Below are positions 26,224 through 35,317 of a DNA stretch of 64,000 nt, piece by piece (positions within the stretch are counted from its first letter, which is position 1; each line of letters starts with the position of its first letter). The notes below the pieces were generated by a model. It did no database searches and was not told the origin of the DNA. It saw only the letters and a list, made by a program, of their open reading frames with translations. The translations under genes were made by a program, and so were the position numbers. The stretch comes from an uncultured Gammaproteobacteria bacterium (lineage in GTDB: Bacteria; Pseudomonadota; Gammaproteobacteria; DRJJ01), in contig CAMYJU010000007.1 in NCBI GenBank assembly GCA_947258795.1, positions 45,228-109,227 on the forward strand. The letters are read 5' to 3'.

Positions 26224-27669
26224 TTACGGTTTACCACCAGGGTTGGCAAGACCGAGGTCGTAATACGATTGCGCGATCTTGGCGACGGCAACAGTATAGG
26301 CGGCGGTGCGAAAATCGTGAATGTTTTCGTTGTGCTTGATGACATCGCGCATATCTTGAAACGCTGTGCGAAGTGTGTCATCCAGGCCCGAGCGAACCAA
26401 ATCCAGCTCGCTGGCACCGCGCACGATTTCATCGCGTAACTTATCCGGTGTCGTTTTGTCGGTTAACTGCTCGAGCGCGTGTAAATAAGTGTGTCCACGT
26501 AGCTCGTCAAAACGGCGCTGCAAGCGGCCAAAGCGCATGTGTGACAGATTGCGCGTCCATTCGAAATAGGACACGGTGACACCACCTGCGTTGACATAGA
26601 TATCGGGCAGAATGGTCACGCCTCGATGCCGCAGAATTTCATCCGCCTCGTAGGTGACCGGGCCGTTGGCAGCTTCGACAATGAGTTTGGCTTTAATGGC
26701 CATGGCATTATTAGCGTGGATTTGGGATTCCAGTGCAGCGGGTATCAGAATATCGCATTCCATCTCTAACACCTCGGCCCCGTTCTCGCTGTAGTCACTG
26801 CCGGCAAAACCCTTCACCCCACCAGTTTCAGCAAGGTGTTGGCGCAGGTTGTGGATATTCAAGCCATCCGGATTTACGACTGCGCCATCTTGTTCGATAA
26901 CGCCAATCACTATAACGCCATCCTCCTCGGTGAGGAATTTCGCTGTGTGAAAACCGACATTGCCCAGACCCTGCACGACTATACGTTGCCCTGCCAGGCC
27001 ATCAATGAGTCCTGTGGCTTCGAGTTCCTCCGGGTGGCGAAAAAACTCTCGTATCGCAAATTGCACACCCTTTCCGGTACCCTCCACGCGACCCGTAATC
27101 CCGCCGTGGTTCAATGGCTTGCCGGTGACGCATGCATTCTGATTGATGTCCTCGGGAAATATGCTTTTATAGGCGTCGGCAAGCCACGCCATTTCACGTG
27201 AAGAGGTACCCATATCAGGTGCAGGAACACTAAGGGATGGGTTGAGATATTCCTTACGCGCAAGTTCGGTTCCGAAGGCGTGGGTTATCATGCGCAGCTC
27301 TTCCTCGGTGTATTTGGCTGGATTGATCAACAGTCCGCCTTTGGCCCCACCGAACGGTACGTCGGCCAGTGCGCATTTGTAACTCATGAGTGCCGCCAGG
27401 GCTTCGATTTCGTCCTGGTTGACCATTGGCGCGAAACGCAAACCGCCCTTGGCCGGCAGTCGATGACTACTGTGAATCGCCCACCAGCCAGTGAAGATTT
27501 CTACTGTACCGCGTACACATGCGGGGAACTTGATTTGCGACACTACGTTACAGGCCTGAATGATTTTGGCAGTGCTGGGATCGAGACCGGTGGCGACAAT
27601 TGCCCGGTCCACCATGCGATCGACACATTCGCGAAACGACATACTTTCCCGGAAACCTTCGTTTAACAT
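26224..27669 (-). CDS. gdhA: Glutamate dehydrogenase (Glu/Leu/Phe/Val dehydrogenase family)
   Basis: The enzyme interconverts glutamate with 2-oxoglutarate and ammonium. From the ATG at 27669 the protein has 481 residues. It carries HRLPAKGGLRFAP and VPFGGAKGGLLINP (the catalytic lysine region), then the Rossmann motif VVQGLGNVGFHTA. The frame continues to 27750, but that would overlap korB by 38 bases and no ribosome site supports it. It lies 43 bp after korB. Coenzyme preference cannot be judged reliably by eye. Confidence 0.92.
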   Translation of the reverse strand: MLNEGFRESMSFRECVDRMVDRAIVATGLDPSTAKIIQACNVVSQIKFPACVRGTVEIFTGWWAIHSSHRLPAKGGLRFAPMVNQDEIEALAALMSYKCALADVPFGGAKGGLLINPAKYTEEELRMITHAFGTELARKEYLNPSLSVPAPDMGTSSREMAWLADAYKSIFPEDINQNACVTGKPLNHGGITGRVEGTGKGVQFAIREFFRHPEELEATGLIDGLAGQRIVVQGLGNVGFHTAKFLTEEDGVIVIGVIEQDGAVVNPDGLNIHNLRQHLAETGGVKGFAGSDYSENGAEVLEMECDILIPAALESQIHANNAMAIKAKLIVEAANGPVTYEADEILRHRGVTILPDIYVNAGGVTVSYFEWTRNLSHMRFGRLQRRFDELRGHTYLHALEQLTDKTTPDKLRDEIVRGASELDLVRSGLDDTLRTAFQDMRDVIKHNENIHDFRTAAYTVAVAKIAQSYYDLGLANPGGKP

Positions 27670-27712
27670 AATCGCACCTGTTTCATCGTAATGTTTTGCT
27701 AAACTCGACCGT

Positions 27713-28720
27713 TTAACTCTGTGAACTATTGGCGTTCGGTATATGAACACTCAGCGCGTCGAATAGTGTATCCAGACGTGACAGGGGGCGCCCGTGTTTG
27801 TCGCAAACGGGTTGCTCTGCAGGTGATGGACTTGTGTAGCCTGGGTGTTGTTGCGTGATGTGGTCGAGTAATCGCGGTTTGCTCAGGTCTTGAATAAAGA
27901 CACCGGTTGGGATGCGCGTGCCCCATTGCTGTGCTGCGCTCAGGCATTGGATCATTTTCTCTTCCTGTAAGGCCTGCCCTGCATCGAGCTGAACGACAGG
28001 ATCATAGCCTTCGTCCTGAAGTGAATAAAGCCGTCCCTTGCCGTTACCGAGATCCTTGCCGGCATACCAATCCTTATCATGCAGCTGGTTATAGATTGGG
28101 CAGGGTTGCAGCACGGTCAACAACGCCGAACCGGGATGGCGAATGGCTTGTTCTATCAGATCACACAATTGCTCAACGTTGTAAGCATAGCCACGGCCGA
28201 TCCAGGTAAAGCCGGCTGTCAGTGCCAGGCTGAGTGGATTGATGTGTTCCAGCATGCTGGGCGCAGACATCGCCCTGGTTTGCTCACCGTAATGCAGTGT
28301 CGGTGAGGCCTGGCCCTTGGTTAGTCCGTAGACTCCATTGTCGAATATTATATAGGTAAGGTCAACGTTACGCCGCCCGGCATTAACCAGATGGCCGGCA
28401 CCGATGGAGAGTCCATCACCATCACCGCCCACGGCAATGACGGTGAGTCCTGGTTTGGCCAGTTTAGCTCCGGTTGCAAACGGCAACACACGACCGTGTA
28501 AGGTGTGTATCCCGTAGGTTTTAAGGTAATAAGGTGTTTTGCCTGAGCAGCCAATGCCGCCGAACACGGCGACCTGATCCGGTAGCAGCTGCATGCGATC
28601 GAGTGTTTTTTCAAGGCTACGTAAAATTCCAAAATCGCCGCAGCCAGCGCACCAGTCTTTTACCCGGTCGCTATGAAACAATGAGTCGTGGCCTTGTGAT
28701 CTGGTTTTCTTATCGCTCAT
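27713..28720 (-). CDS. korB: 2-oxoacid:ferredoxin oxidoreductase, beta subunit (KorB-type)
   Basis: The beta subunit binds thiamine diphosphate and a [4Fe-4S] cluster. The 335-residue protein has CAGCGDFG and FGGIGCSGKTPYY near the N-terminus and a later Pro-Cys-Pro (LQPCPIYNQ), giving the four cluster cysteines. The TPP/magnesium motif reads VGGDGDGLSIGAGHLVNA and continues DNGVYGLTKGQASPT. The GLTKGQ.SPT signature is typical of 2-oxoglutarate- or pyruvate-type enzymes. It lies 11 bp downstream of the alpha-subunit gene. Confidence 0.9.
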   Translation of the reverse strand: MSDKKTRSQGHDSLFHSDRVKDWCAGCGDFGILRSLEKTLDRMQLLPDQVAVFGGIGCSGKTPYYLKTYGIHTLHGRVLPFATGAKLAKPGLTVIAVGGDGDGLSIGAGHLVNAGRRNVDLTYIIFDNGVYGLTKGQASPTLHYGEQTRAMSAPSMLEHINPLSLALTAGFTWIGRGYAYNVEQLCDLIEQAIRHPGSALLTVLQPCPIYNQLHDKDWYAGKDLGNGKGRLYSLQDEGYDPVVQLDAGQALQEEKMIQCLSAAQQWGTRIPTGVFIQDLSKPRLLDHITQQHPGYTSPSPAEQPVCDKHGRPLSRLDTLFDALSVHIPNANSSQS

Positions 28721-28731
28721 GAGATCGCGCT

Positions 28732-30669
28732 CTATTCATTGGAGTTTCGCAACACACTGTGGGGTAATCCATCCCCGTCATGTATCTTCTGCAATGCCGC
28801 AAATACTGCATCGCCCGACATGGGACGGCCGCTGTATTTGACAAGCAAATGGTCGGCGCCGCGCCCAATGTGTTCGCATAACAACGCATTTAACTGCCCG
28901 GAGTAGTTACACTCAACGACCACTAAGGGGGCTGCATCAGTTAGCAGTTGTGCCAGTTCGCCAGCCGGGAACGGCGATAACAGTCGCACCTGGATCGCGC
29001 GAACTTCGACGTTGCTCTGCGTGATACGTTTGATCGCATCCCATACCGCTCCTTTGGTTGAGCCCCAGGTAACAACGGTGAAACGCGCCGTTTCGTCTCC
29101 ATAAATGCGAAGTTTTTCCTCGAGCGGCAGATCGCGGAGAATTTGTTGCAGCTTACGCGTGCGTTTTTCCATCATCTGCTCACGCATCACCGGGTCTTCG
29201 CTAACCTGCCCGCGGGCATCGTGTTCCGCACCGCTTAGCCAGTGTTGCGCGTTGTCTTGTCCCAACAGCGGCCGGGGTGAAATGCCCGACGACGTCAGCG
29301 CAAAGCGGTCTACCGGGATGGCATTAGGATCATCGTTAAAGAGTCGCTCTCCTCGGTCGATCTTTTTATCTTCGTAACGAAAACGCCGTAGCGTTTGGCT
29401 GCTGCTGGCCAGCGTTTTATCAAGCAAGTGAATCACCGGTAACTGGTAGCGATCGGCATAGTTAAAGGCTTGCATAGCATCGTAAAAACAGTCTTCGATA
29501 TCACCCGATGCCAGGACCAGGCGTGGAAACTCACCGTGACCGGCGTGGATCGCAAACTGCAGATCACCCTGTTCCGTGCGCGTGGGCATGCCCGTGGACG
29601 GTCCGCCACGTTGATACAGGCTCACCACCAGTGGCACCTCGTTCATGCCGGCCCATCCGAGGCTCTCTGTCATCAGGCAAAAACCGGGTCCAGAGGTGGA
29701 GGTGGCACTGCGAGCACCGGTGAGCGCCGCACCACACGCCATAGTGGCGGCCGCGAGTTCATCCTCTACCTGCAGAATCACTGGAGCAGCATGATCTCCG
29801 TTTCGTAGCGGCACCGGGTTTTGTGCCTCAAGAAATACGCTTTCGTCCGAAGCGGGGCTGATGGGATAGTAGGTTTGAAATGCCAAACCGGCAGCGAGCT
29901 TACCCAGCGCCACACTCTGACTTCCATTTAAAAACAAGGTTTCGCGATCTGTCGGCTGGTTGAGCTGCCAGGGTCGACTGGCCGAAGCGCTGTGTTGTTC
30001 ATCGACAAACTCATAGGCTTTGGTAACCGCGCGTGCATTCAAGCTGAAAATAGCCTGGTCTTTGCCAAAGGCCCTTTTCAGCAAAGCAATTAGAAGCCCG
30101 TCGTCCAGGCCGAGTAGTGCAGCCGATGCCGCAACGGCTAAGGTGTTGATCGCCCGTGCAGCCTGATGTCGGGACAGGTCACATTCGTCGGCCATGGCTG
30201 TCAGCATTTCCAAATAGGGGATAGCCAGCAGCTGCACACTGCGATGGCGAGCCTGCTCCAGTAAGCCGGCTGTATTACGAGGCAGGCCTGCTTCTGACAA
30301 CGTATTATTCAGAGCGCCTTTGAATCTCGCATCAAGGAACGGCAGCGAGTCCAGTGGGACTTCGGCATCATCCGCCGCGAACAAAACGCGGCCACCATCG
30401 GCGACCGTAACCAGATGTCGGCAAAGGGATTCGGCATCAAAGGTTACCAGGACATCGGGAGACTCCCGGTGGCTGGTTATCGGTTCCGGGCTAATACATA
30501 AATCGAAATAGCTGTGACGACCGATTATATTGGAATGATATTCGCGATGACCAAATACATTGAGTCCACACGAAGCACAGGCGCGCCCAAAAATATTCGT
30601 CAGGAGGTCAATACCACTGCCCTGCGGTCCACCAATTCGCCAAGCTATCTCGTAGCACTGCCGCTGCAC
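28732..30669 (-). CDS. korA: 2-oxoacid:ferredoxin oxidoreductase, fused gamma-alpha subunit (KorA-type)
   Basis: The 645-residue protein joins an N-terminal gamma domain (IAWRIGGPQGSGIDLLTNIF, about residues 1-190) to the alpha/PFOR pyrimidine domain (YPISPASDESVFLE) and a C-terminal transketolase-like domain (TVVTWGSTKGAVWDAI). Together with KorB it interconverts a 2-oxoacid and CoA with acyl-CoA, CO2 and reduced ferredoxin. With gdhA and a dicarboxylate carrier behind it, 2-oxoglutarate is the likeliest substrate. It starts at a GTG behind AAGGAAAA. In a nitrogen fixer it could supply reduced ferredoxin or carbon skeletons for ammonium assimilation. Confidence 0.88.
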   Translation of the reverse strand: MQRQCYEIAWRIGGPQGSGIDLLTNIFGRACASCGLNVFGHREYHSNIIGRHSYFDLCISPEPITSHRESPDVLVTFDAESLCRHLVTVADGGRVLFAADDAEVPLDSLPFLDARFKGALNNTLSEAGLPRNTAGLLEQARHRSVQLLAIPYLEMLTAMADECDLSRHQAARAINTLAVAASAALLGLDDGLLIALLKRAFGKDQAIFSLNARAVTKAYEFVDEQHSASASRPWQLNQPTDRETLFLNGSQSVALGKLAAGLAFQTYYPISPASDESVFLEAQNPVPLRNGDHAAPVILQVEDELAAATMACGAALTGARSATSTSGPGFCLMTESLGWAGMNEVPLVVSLYQRGGPSTGMPTRTEQGDLQFAIHAGHGEFPRLVLASGDIEDCFYDAMQAFNYADRYQLPVIHLLDKTLASSSQTLRRFRYEDKKIDRGERLFNDDPNAIPVDRFALTSSGISPRPLLGQDNAQHWLSGAEHDARGQVSEDPVMREQMMEKRTRKLQQILRDLPLEEKLRIYGDETARFTVVTWGSTKGAVWDAIKRITQSNVEVRAIQVRLLSPFPAGELAQLLTDAAPLVVVECNYSGQLNALLCEHIGRGADHLLVKYSGRPMSGDAVFAALQKIHDGDGLPHSVLRNSNE

Positions 30670-30867
30670 GGATTTTCCTTAGTCTATTATCCTGTGGGAT
30701 TGACAGACGTTTACAATTTATTGACTAACGCTATGAGAATAACAGTGCAGCTAGCATCTTGCGAGCATTGCAGATAGATTAAAATGTAAAAAGGGGATGG
30801 AGGAGAAAGATAATACACCTGTATTTGTTTTACTGATTGATATACATAGTTGTATATAACAAAAATC

Positions 30868-31298
30868 CTTGCCGGACTTCTGCCGGGATCAGTTATGCAT
30901 CGTTATGCTAAGTTATGGAATATATGTAACAGGCGTCCCGGAAAAGGATCAATAATACAATAACTTATAGATTTTTAAAGCCTCAGCGAACCAGGCGGTC
31001 GCACGTTAGACAAGCATCCCTAGGATGCGCAGAATGCCGGCGCGATGCAGCCGCTCCTGTCCATCCATGGACCCGCGGCATAAGCACATCCGTGTGCAAA
31101 ACGGCGGCCCCGAAAGATTCGTCTGGAACGAATTAGAACAGCGGAGCAAAGCGACGCTGGTCCGAAAGGGCGGAGGGCAGGATGCCCGGAGTAACGGTGA
31201 GTGCAATGCGCCTCGACCATAGAACGCCTTCAGCGTTCATTATGGATACCCTGACTCACCGTCCCTGTGGGTCAGGGCAAATCGTGCCGGGCGCGCCA
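30868..31298 (+). repeat. tRNA-Arg(ACG) 3'-half repeat, copy D, with 270-bp structured insert
   Basis: 30984-31010 matches anticodon loop to T-loop (GCGAACCAGGCGGTCGCAC) and 31281-31298 the T-stem and acceptor end to CCA. The insert (31011-31280) begins with hairpin GCATCC-CTA-GGATGC and GCAGAATGCCGG. It then carries the same modules as copy A: GATTCGT/ACGAATT, GTCC-GAAA-GGGC, GGGCA/TGCCC, GAACGC/GCGTTC, and a terminal stem CCCTGACTCAC/GTGGGTCAGGG. The left block carries CCGG-N7-CCGG, GTTATGCATCGTTATGC and an inverted repeat TAAGTTAT/ATAACTTA. Confidence 0.88.
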
Positions 31299-31322
31299 GA
31301 TTATGTACGATATATCAGGCGG

Positions 31323-32210
31323 CTAATGTGAAAGCTCTTGCAAGTGCCTCATTCTTTTTTCACGACTGTCCGCCAGTTCGCGCTGTGTGGTGATTTCTTG
31401 TTCTGATAATCGCTTGAAGATCTGCATGAACGCCTGGTATTTATCGGAGTCGGTATCCGTCTCGAACATTACTTGCCCTTTCGATACCTTGTAGTGCGCC
31501 TGGTTAAGAAAGTCGAGGTAAGCAATACTCTGTCGTGATACCTCGATCACAATGTCGAAATATTTTCGAGACAATGCTTCGTCAAGTTCGTAGGTGTTCT
31601 TGAATTCCTGAACGGCCTGCAGTTTTTCATTCTGCGGCAGATCGAGCTGCTCAATCTCGGACTTCATTTGTGAGAGCATAGCCATTCGATTCTCTTTGTA
31701 CTCCTGAAACAGTTGGCCGTAATTCTCGAGTTGATCCGCGGCTACAGGGAAATTTGACTTATCCTTAAGGAATTCAGGATCGAACAGTGGTGGAATCGGT
31801 ATGGTGGCAACCTTTCTGGCTACCTCCTCATCCAGTTGCCGGGAATTCTTCAAGAACCTGGTTTGCAGTGTCAGGGTTGCAGAGGGCGTGCCTGGTCCGG
31901 CTTCAGTCAGGAGGGCTTGTTCGGCCTGCCTGTTTTTCTGGTTTTGGTAATTTCCAAAAAAATTCACGGCTGCCACTAGCACCCAGATGCCCCACATGGC
32001 TGCAAACAAATTCTGTATTTCCTTTCCGGTGATCAGCCGATAGGCGCCAGCCACGGCCAGTGTAAGAATGCCGGAGAAAACCACCACCGGGACCACGATG
32101 CCTAATAAATATCCGGCCAGGAAGGGTAGCGTGAGCGGGCCATCTTCCAGCATGGCCGTCGCTATTGCCAGCATAAAGCTGGCGACGATAAGGGGTACGA
32201 TGTACTTCAT
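31323..32210 (-). CDS. Membrane protein with long cytoplasmic helical domain, unknown
   Basis: From the ATG at 32210 the product has 295 residues. Three hydrophobic helices fill residues 1-95 (KYIVPLIVASFMLAIATAM, then FLAGYLLGIVVPVVVFSGIL and MWGIWVLVAAVNFFG). The remaining 200 residues are charged and predicted helical, with possible coiled coils (SQMKSEIEQLDLPQNEKL). No enzymatic motif is visible and I do not recognise a family. It starts the module to the right of repeat copy D and stands alone on its strand. Confidence 0.75.
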   Translation of the reverse strand: MKYIVPLIVASFMLAIATAMLEDGPLTLPFLAGYLLGIVVPVVVFSGILTLAVAGAYRLITGKEIQNLFAAMWGIWVLVAAVNFFGNYQNQKNRQAEQALLTEAGPGTPSATLTLQTRFLKNSRQLDEEVARKVATIPIPPLFDPEFLKDKSNFPVAADQLENYGQLFQEYKENRMAMLSQMKSEIEQLDLPQNEKLQAVQEFKNTYELDEALSRKYFDIVIEVSRQSIAYLDFLNQAHYKVSKGQVMFETDTDSDKYQAFMQIFKRLSEQEITTQRELADSREKRMRHLQELSH

Positions 32211-32423
32211 CAGCAATCCGATTTTTGATATGAGGACACAATATCAACACTCAATAATATGTTAGGCCCTCTGTCAAGGGCTGACGACATGGCCGCATTA
32301 GATAAAAAATGGATAAATAACCCGATTATAGACTGGACGCAGGTGCAAACCTTTGAAAGACTAGGGATGTATTGAACCGACTAGGCTCTCGACCGCTAGC
32401 TGCAACACAGTTTTTGGAGAAAG

Positions 32424-34592
32424 ATGATCGGACTGATGCGCAGGCATATCATTCTGTTATTGGCAGCGTTATTGCTGCCGTTGGCTGCCTATGGCGTGCA
32501 GGAAGAGGGAATTCGAATCGGTGTCCTCAGTCATCGCGGCGAGACCGCTACCTTGTCTGTCTGGACAGCAACGGCGGATTATCTTTCCACTACTCTGAGC
32601 GGTTACCGATTTGTGATCGTTCCGCTTGACTTTGACCAGGTGAATGGAGCGGTGGATTCCGGTGCAGTCGATTTCATCCTGGTGAACCCCGGTATCTATG
32701 TTAACCTCGAAGTAGAGTACCGGGTTTCACGCATTGCTACGATGAATAACCGCCGCGGTAACAATGTCCCCTACAACATCTTCGGTGGTGTCATTTTTAC
32801 GCGCCGGGATCGGCACGATCTGAAGCGCCTGGAGGATCTTCGCGGCCAGCGATTCATGGCGGTCGACGAAACATCGCTGGGTGGATTTCAGATGGCCTGG
32901 CGCGAACTCAACGCAAATGGTATCAATCCTTATCAGGACTTCTCCGCATTGATATTCGGCGGCATTCACGATGAAGTGGTTCTCTCCGTATTGAACCGGG
33001 AAGTCGATGTCGGTACGGTCCGCACCGATATCCTGGAGCGCATGGCCGCAGCCGGAACCGTGAAGCTGGATGATTTTCGCATCATCAACCCGCAAGCCGA
33101 TACTGAATTTCCGTTTGCCCACAGCACAGGACTGTACCCCGAGTGGCCGTTCAGCAAGGTCCGGCATACGTCCAATATTCTTGCCCAGGATGTGGCGATC
33201 GCACTTCTGCAGATGCCGGCTGATCATCCGGCAGCGCTGATAGGCAACTATGCAGGCTGGACCATTCCGCTGGATTACGAGCCCGTGCACGTGTTGTTTC
33301 GTGAACTGAATCTGCCACCTTATCGGCTTTCCAGTCGCTTCACACTGTGGGATGTGATCAAACGTTACTGGCATGGCCTGGTGTTTGGGGTAGCCATTCT
33401 GCTTTTTCTGGGGATCGCGACTTTGTGGGAGACACGCCTTAACAAACGTCTGAAGATGGCGAAGCTGCGATTGGAATTGCAGCACGAGCTGATCCTGAAT
33501 TCGGTGGCTGATGGTATATATGGTGTGGATCTGTCCGGAAATTCCACTTTCGTCAACCGGGCCATGGAGCAGATTACCGGTTGGCAGGCAGAAGAAATTA
33601 TTGGTCACAACCAGCATGAAATCCTGCATCATACGCGCGCAGACGGGAGTCGCCATCCATCAGAAGAGTGCCCGGTGTACGCTACCTTTCGGGATAATAC
33701 ACCGCGTTTTGTTGAGGACGACCTGTTCTGGAAAAAGGGCGGAAGCAGTTTTCCTGTAGATTACACCTGCACCCCGATACGCAACGAAGTTGGTGATGTG
33801 CTCGGCAGTGTGGTTGTGTTTCGTGATATTACCGACCGCAAGATAGCTGAGGAAAGGACCTTGCAACACCAACAGCAACTGGCCCATGTTGCGCGACTAA
33901 GTACCCTGGGTGAAATGGCATCGGGTATCGCCCATGAGTTAAACCAGCCTCTCACCTCCATCTCAATGAGCGCGCGCGCCTGTGTACGAATGCTGGATTC
34001 CAGGCAGACCGCGATGGAATCCTGTCTCGATGTGATGGAAAAGATTGCAGACGAGGCGCAACGTGCCGGCGAGATCATTCGGCAGGTCCGTCACTTTATC
34101 CGCAAGGAGCTACCCGAACGCCAGCCGGTCCGCGTCAGCGACATGCTGCGTGAAGTGCTGCTGATGATAAGGGCCGACGTCCGCCAGGCGAACGTTCAGG
34201 TAAGGTCGGAGCTGGATCCTGCTGCGGACTGGGTAGTAGCGCAGGATATCCAGATTGAGCAGGTCATGCTTAATCTGATGCTCAATGCAATCGAGGCCAT
34301 GGCCGAAATGGCACCTTGTGTGCGGCGACTGTCTATTACTAGTGAATTGAAAAGTCCAGATAGGGTGGAAATCAGCGTTAGCGATACCGGTCCGGGGCTG
34401 AGTGAAGAGGTGAAGCAGCGACTGTTTAAACCATTTGTTACCACCAAGCCTCAGGGTCTAGGATTGGGCCTGTCAATCAGCAGCGGAATCATCGATGCCC
34501 ATGACAGTACGTTGATGGTGGAATCCGAGTTGGGTAAGGGCGCAAAATTCCGATTCGCTTTGCCGTTACACAAGGGGGAGAAGGGGGTATGA
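32424..34592 (+). CDS. TtrS-like sensor histidine kinase with periplasmic binding domain
   Basis: The 722-residue kinase begins with a signal segment and a PhnD/TtrS-type periplasmic binding domain (about residues 25-300: IRIGVLSHRGETATLSVW, DFILVNPGIYVNLE). A membrane helix follows near 315-335, then a PAS domain (ILNSVADGIYGVDLSG) and a HisKA box with the phosphorylated His in GEMASGIAHELNQPLTSI. The HATPase has N, G1 and G2 boxes (LNLMLNAIEAM, VSDTGPGLSE, GLGLGLSIS). TtrS senses tetrathionate in Salmonella and relatives. No tetrathionate reductase is in this window. It overlaps its response regulator by four bases. Confidence 0.88.
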   Translation: MIGLMRRHIILLLAALLLPLAAYGVQEEGIRIGVLSHRGETATLSVWTATADYLSTTLSGYRFVIVPLDFDQVNGAVDSGAVDFILVNPGIYVNLEVEYRVSRIATMNNRRGNNVPYNIFGGVIFTRRDRHDLKRLEDLRGQRFMAVDETSLGGFQMAWRELNANGINPYQDFSALIFGGIHDEVVLSVLNREVDVGTVRTDILERMAAAGTVKLDDFRIINPQADTEFPFAHSTGLYPEWPFSKVRHTSNILAQDVAIALLQMPADHPAALIGNYAGWTIPLDYEPVHVLFRELNLPPYRLSSRFTLWDVIKRYWHGLVFGVAILLFLGIATLWETRLNKRLKMAKLRLELQHELILNSVADGIYGVDLSGNSTFVNRAMEQITGWQAEEIIGHNQHEILHHTRADGSRHPSEECPVYATFRDNTPRFVEDDLFWKKGGSSFPVDYTCTPIRNEVGDVLGSVVVFRDITDRKIAEERTLQHQQQLAHVARLSTLGEMASGIAHELNQPLTSISMSARACVRMLDSRQTAMESCLDVMEKIADEAQRAGEIIRQVRHFIRKELPERQPVRVSDMLREVLLMIRADVRQANVQVRSELDPAADWVVAQDIQIEQVMLNLMLNAIEAMAEMAPCVRRLSITSELKSPDRVEISVSDTGPGLSEEVKQRLFKPFVTTKPQGLGLGLSISSGIIDAHDSTLMVESELGKGAKFRFALPLHKGEKGV

Positions 34593-35191
34593 ATACAGTG
34601 CAGACAGTGTTTGTGGTAGATGATGACGAAGAGGTCCGTAATGCCATAAAGCTGTTGATGAACTCAATTGGGCTTGCCGTGGAAACCTTTGCCTCTGCTG
34701 AGGACTTTCTCGCGCAGTTCGATCCCGCACGGCCGGGTTGCCTGTTGCTGGATATCCGTATGGGAGGCATGAGTGGCCTGGATGTGCAGGAACGGCTCGC
34801 CGGCGAGGGAATTCATCCACCGATCATCATTATCACCGGTCACGGTGACGTTCCAGTGGCGGTACGGGCAGTCAAGGCAGGCGCGGTCGATTTCATCGAG
34901 AAACCCTTTAATGAACAGGTGTTGCTGGATAGCGTCCATCGGGCCATCGAACTCGATGGGGTGCATCGGGGTCGAGCGCTGCAACTGGCCGATATCAGCA
35001 CCCGCCTGGAATGCCTGACGCCGCGCGAACGCGAAATTCTCGACCTGGTGGTTGCCGGTAAACGCAACAAGGTGATTGCCGGCGAGTTGAACATCAGCCA
35101 GTCGACGGTGGAATCCCACCGCGCCAAAGTCATGGAAAAGATGCATGCCGAGTCGCTGTCAGATCTGATGCGGATGATGTTGTCCTCGTAG
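34589..35191 (+). CDS. FixJ/TtrR-like response regulator
   Basis: This 200-residue regulator has a receiver domain with acidic pocket DDDEE near the N-terminus, phosphoacceptor Asp in CLLLDIRMGGMSGLD and the Lys of FIEKPFNEQ. A LuxR-type helix-turn-helix follows (LTPREREILDLVVAGKRN, then ISQSTVESHRAKVMEKM). This is the FixJ/NarL-like architecture of TtrR. It is translationally coupled to the TtrS-like kinase. Targets are unknown; sulfur-compound genes nearby (haem lipoprotein, rhodanese, YedE cluster) are candidates by proximity only. Confidence 0.92.
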   Translation: MNTVQTVFVVDDDEEVRNAIKLLMNSIGLAVETFASAEDFLAQFDPARPGCLLLDIRMGGMSGLDVQERLAGEGIHPPIIIITGHGDVPVAVRAVKAGAVDFIEKPFNEQVLLDSVHRAIELDGVHRGRALQLADISTRLECLTPREREILDLVVAGKRNKVIAGELNISQSTVESHRAKVMEKMHAESLSDLMRMMLSS

Positions 35192-35233
35192 TCCTGGCTG
35201 TACGTGATTTCAAAGCTATACGCCCCCTATATA

Positions 35234-35276
35234 ATAATTTACTAATTTAGTAAATTATGTTATACTAATCTAGTAT
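35234..35276 (+). promoter_or_regulatory. Pair of palindromic operators upstream of the Cys-rich protein
   Basis: 35234-35258 is a perfect 12-1-12 palindrome (ATAATTTACTAA, T, TTAGTAAATTAT). A second related palindrome, ATACTA-ATC-TAGTAT, occupies 35262-35276. The centres are 23 bp apart, about two helical turns. AT-rich 12-N-12 palindromes are typical of ArsR-family repressors. The gene begins 42 bp downstream. Confidence 0.75.
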
Positions 35277-35317
35277 TCCGAATGCCTTAGTCAACCCACG
35301 ACTATGAGGAAAACGCC

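Noticed and set aside
31006..31222. Small open frames inside repeat copy D on both strands
   Set aside because: They fall inside the structured insert, mirror each other and are broken or absent in the equivalent part of copy A.
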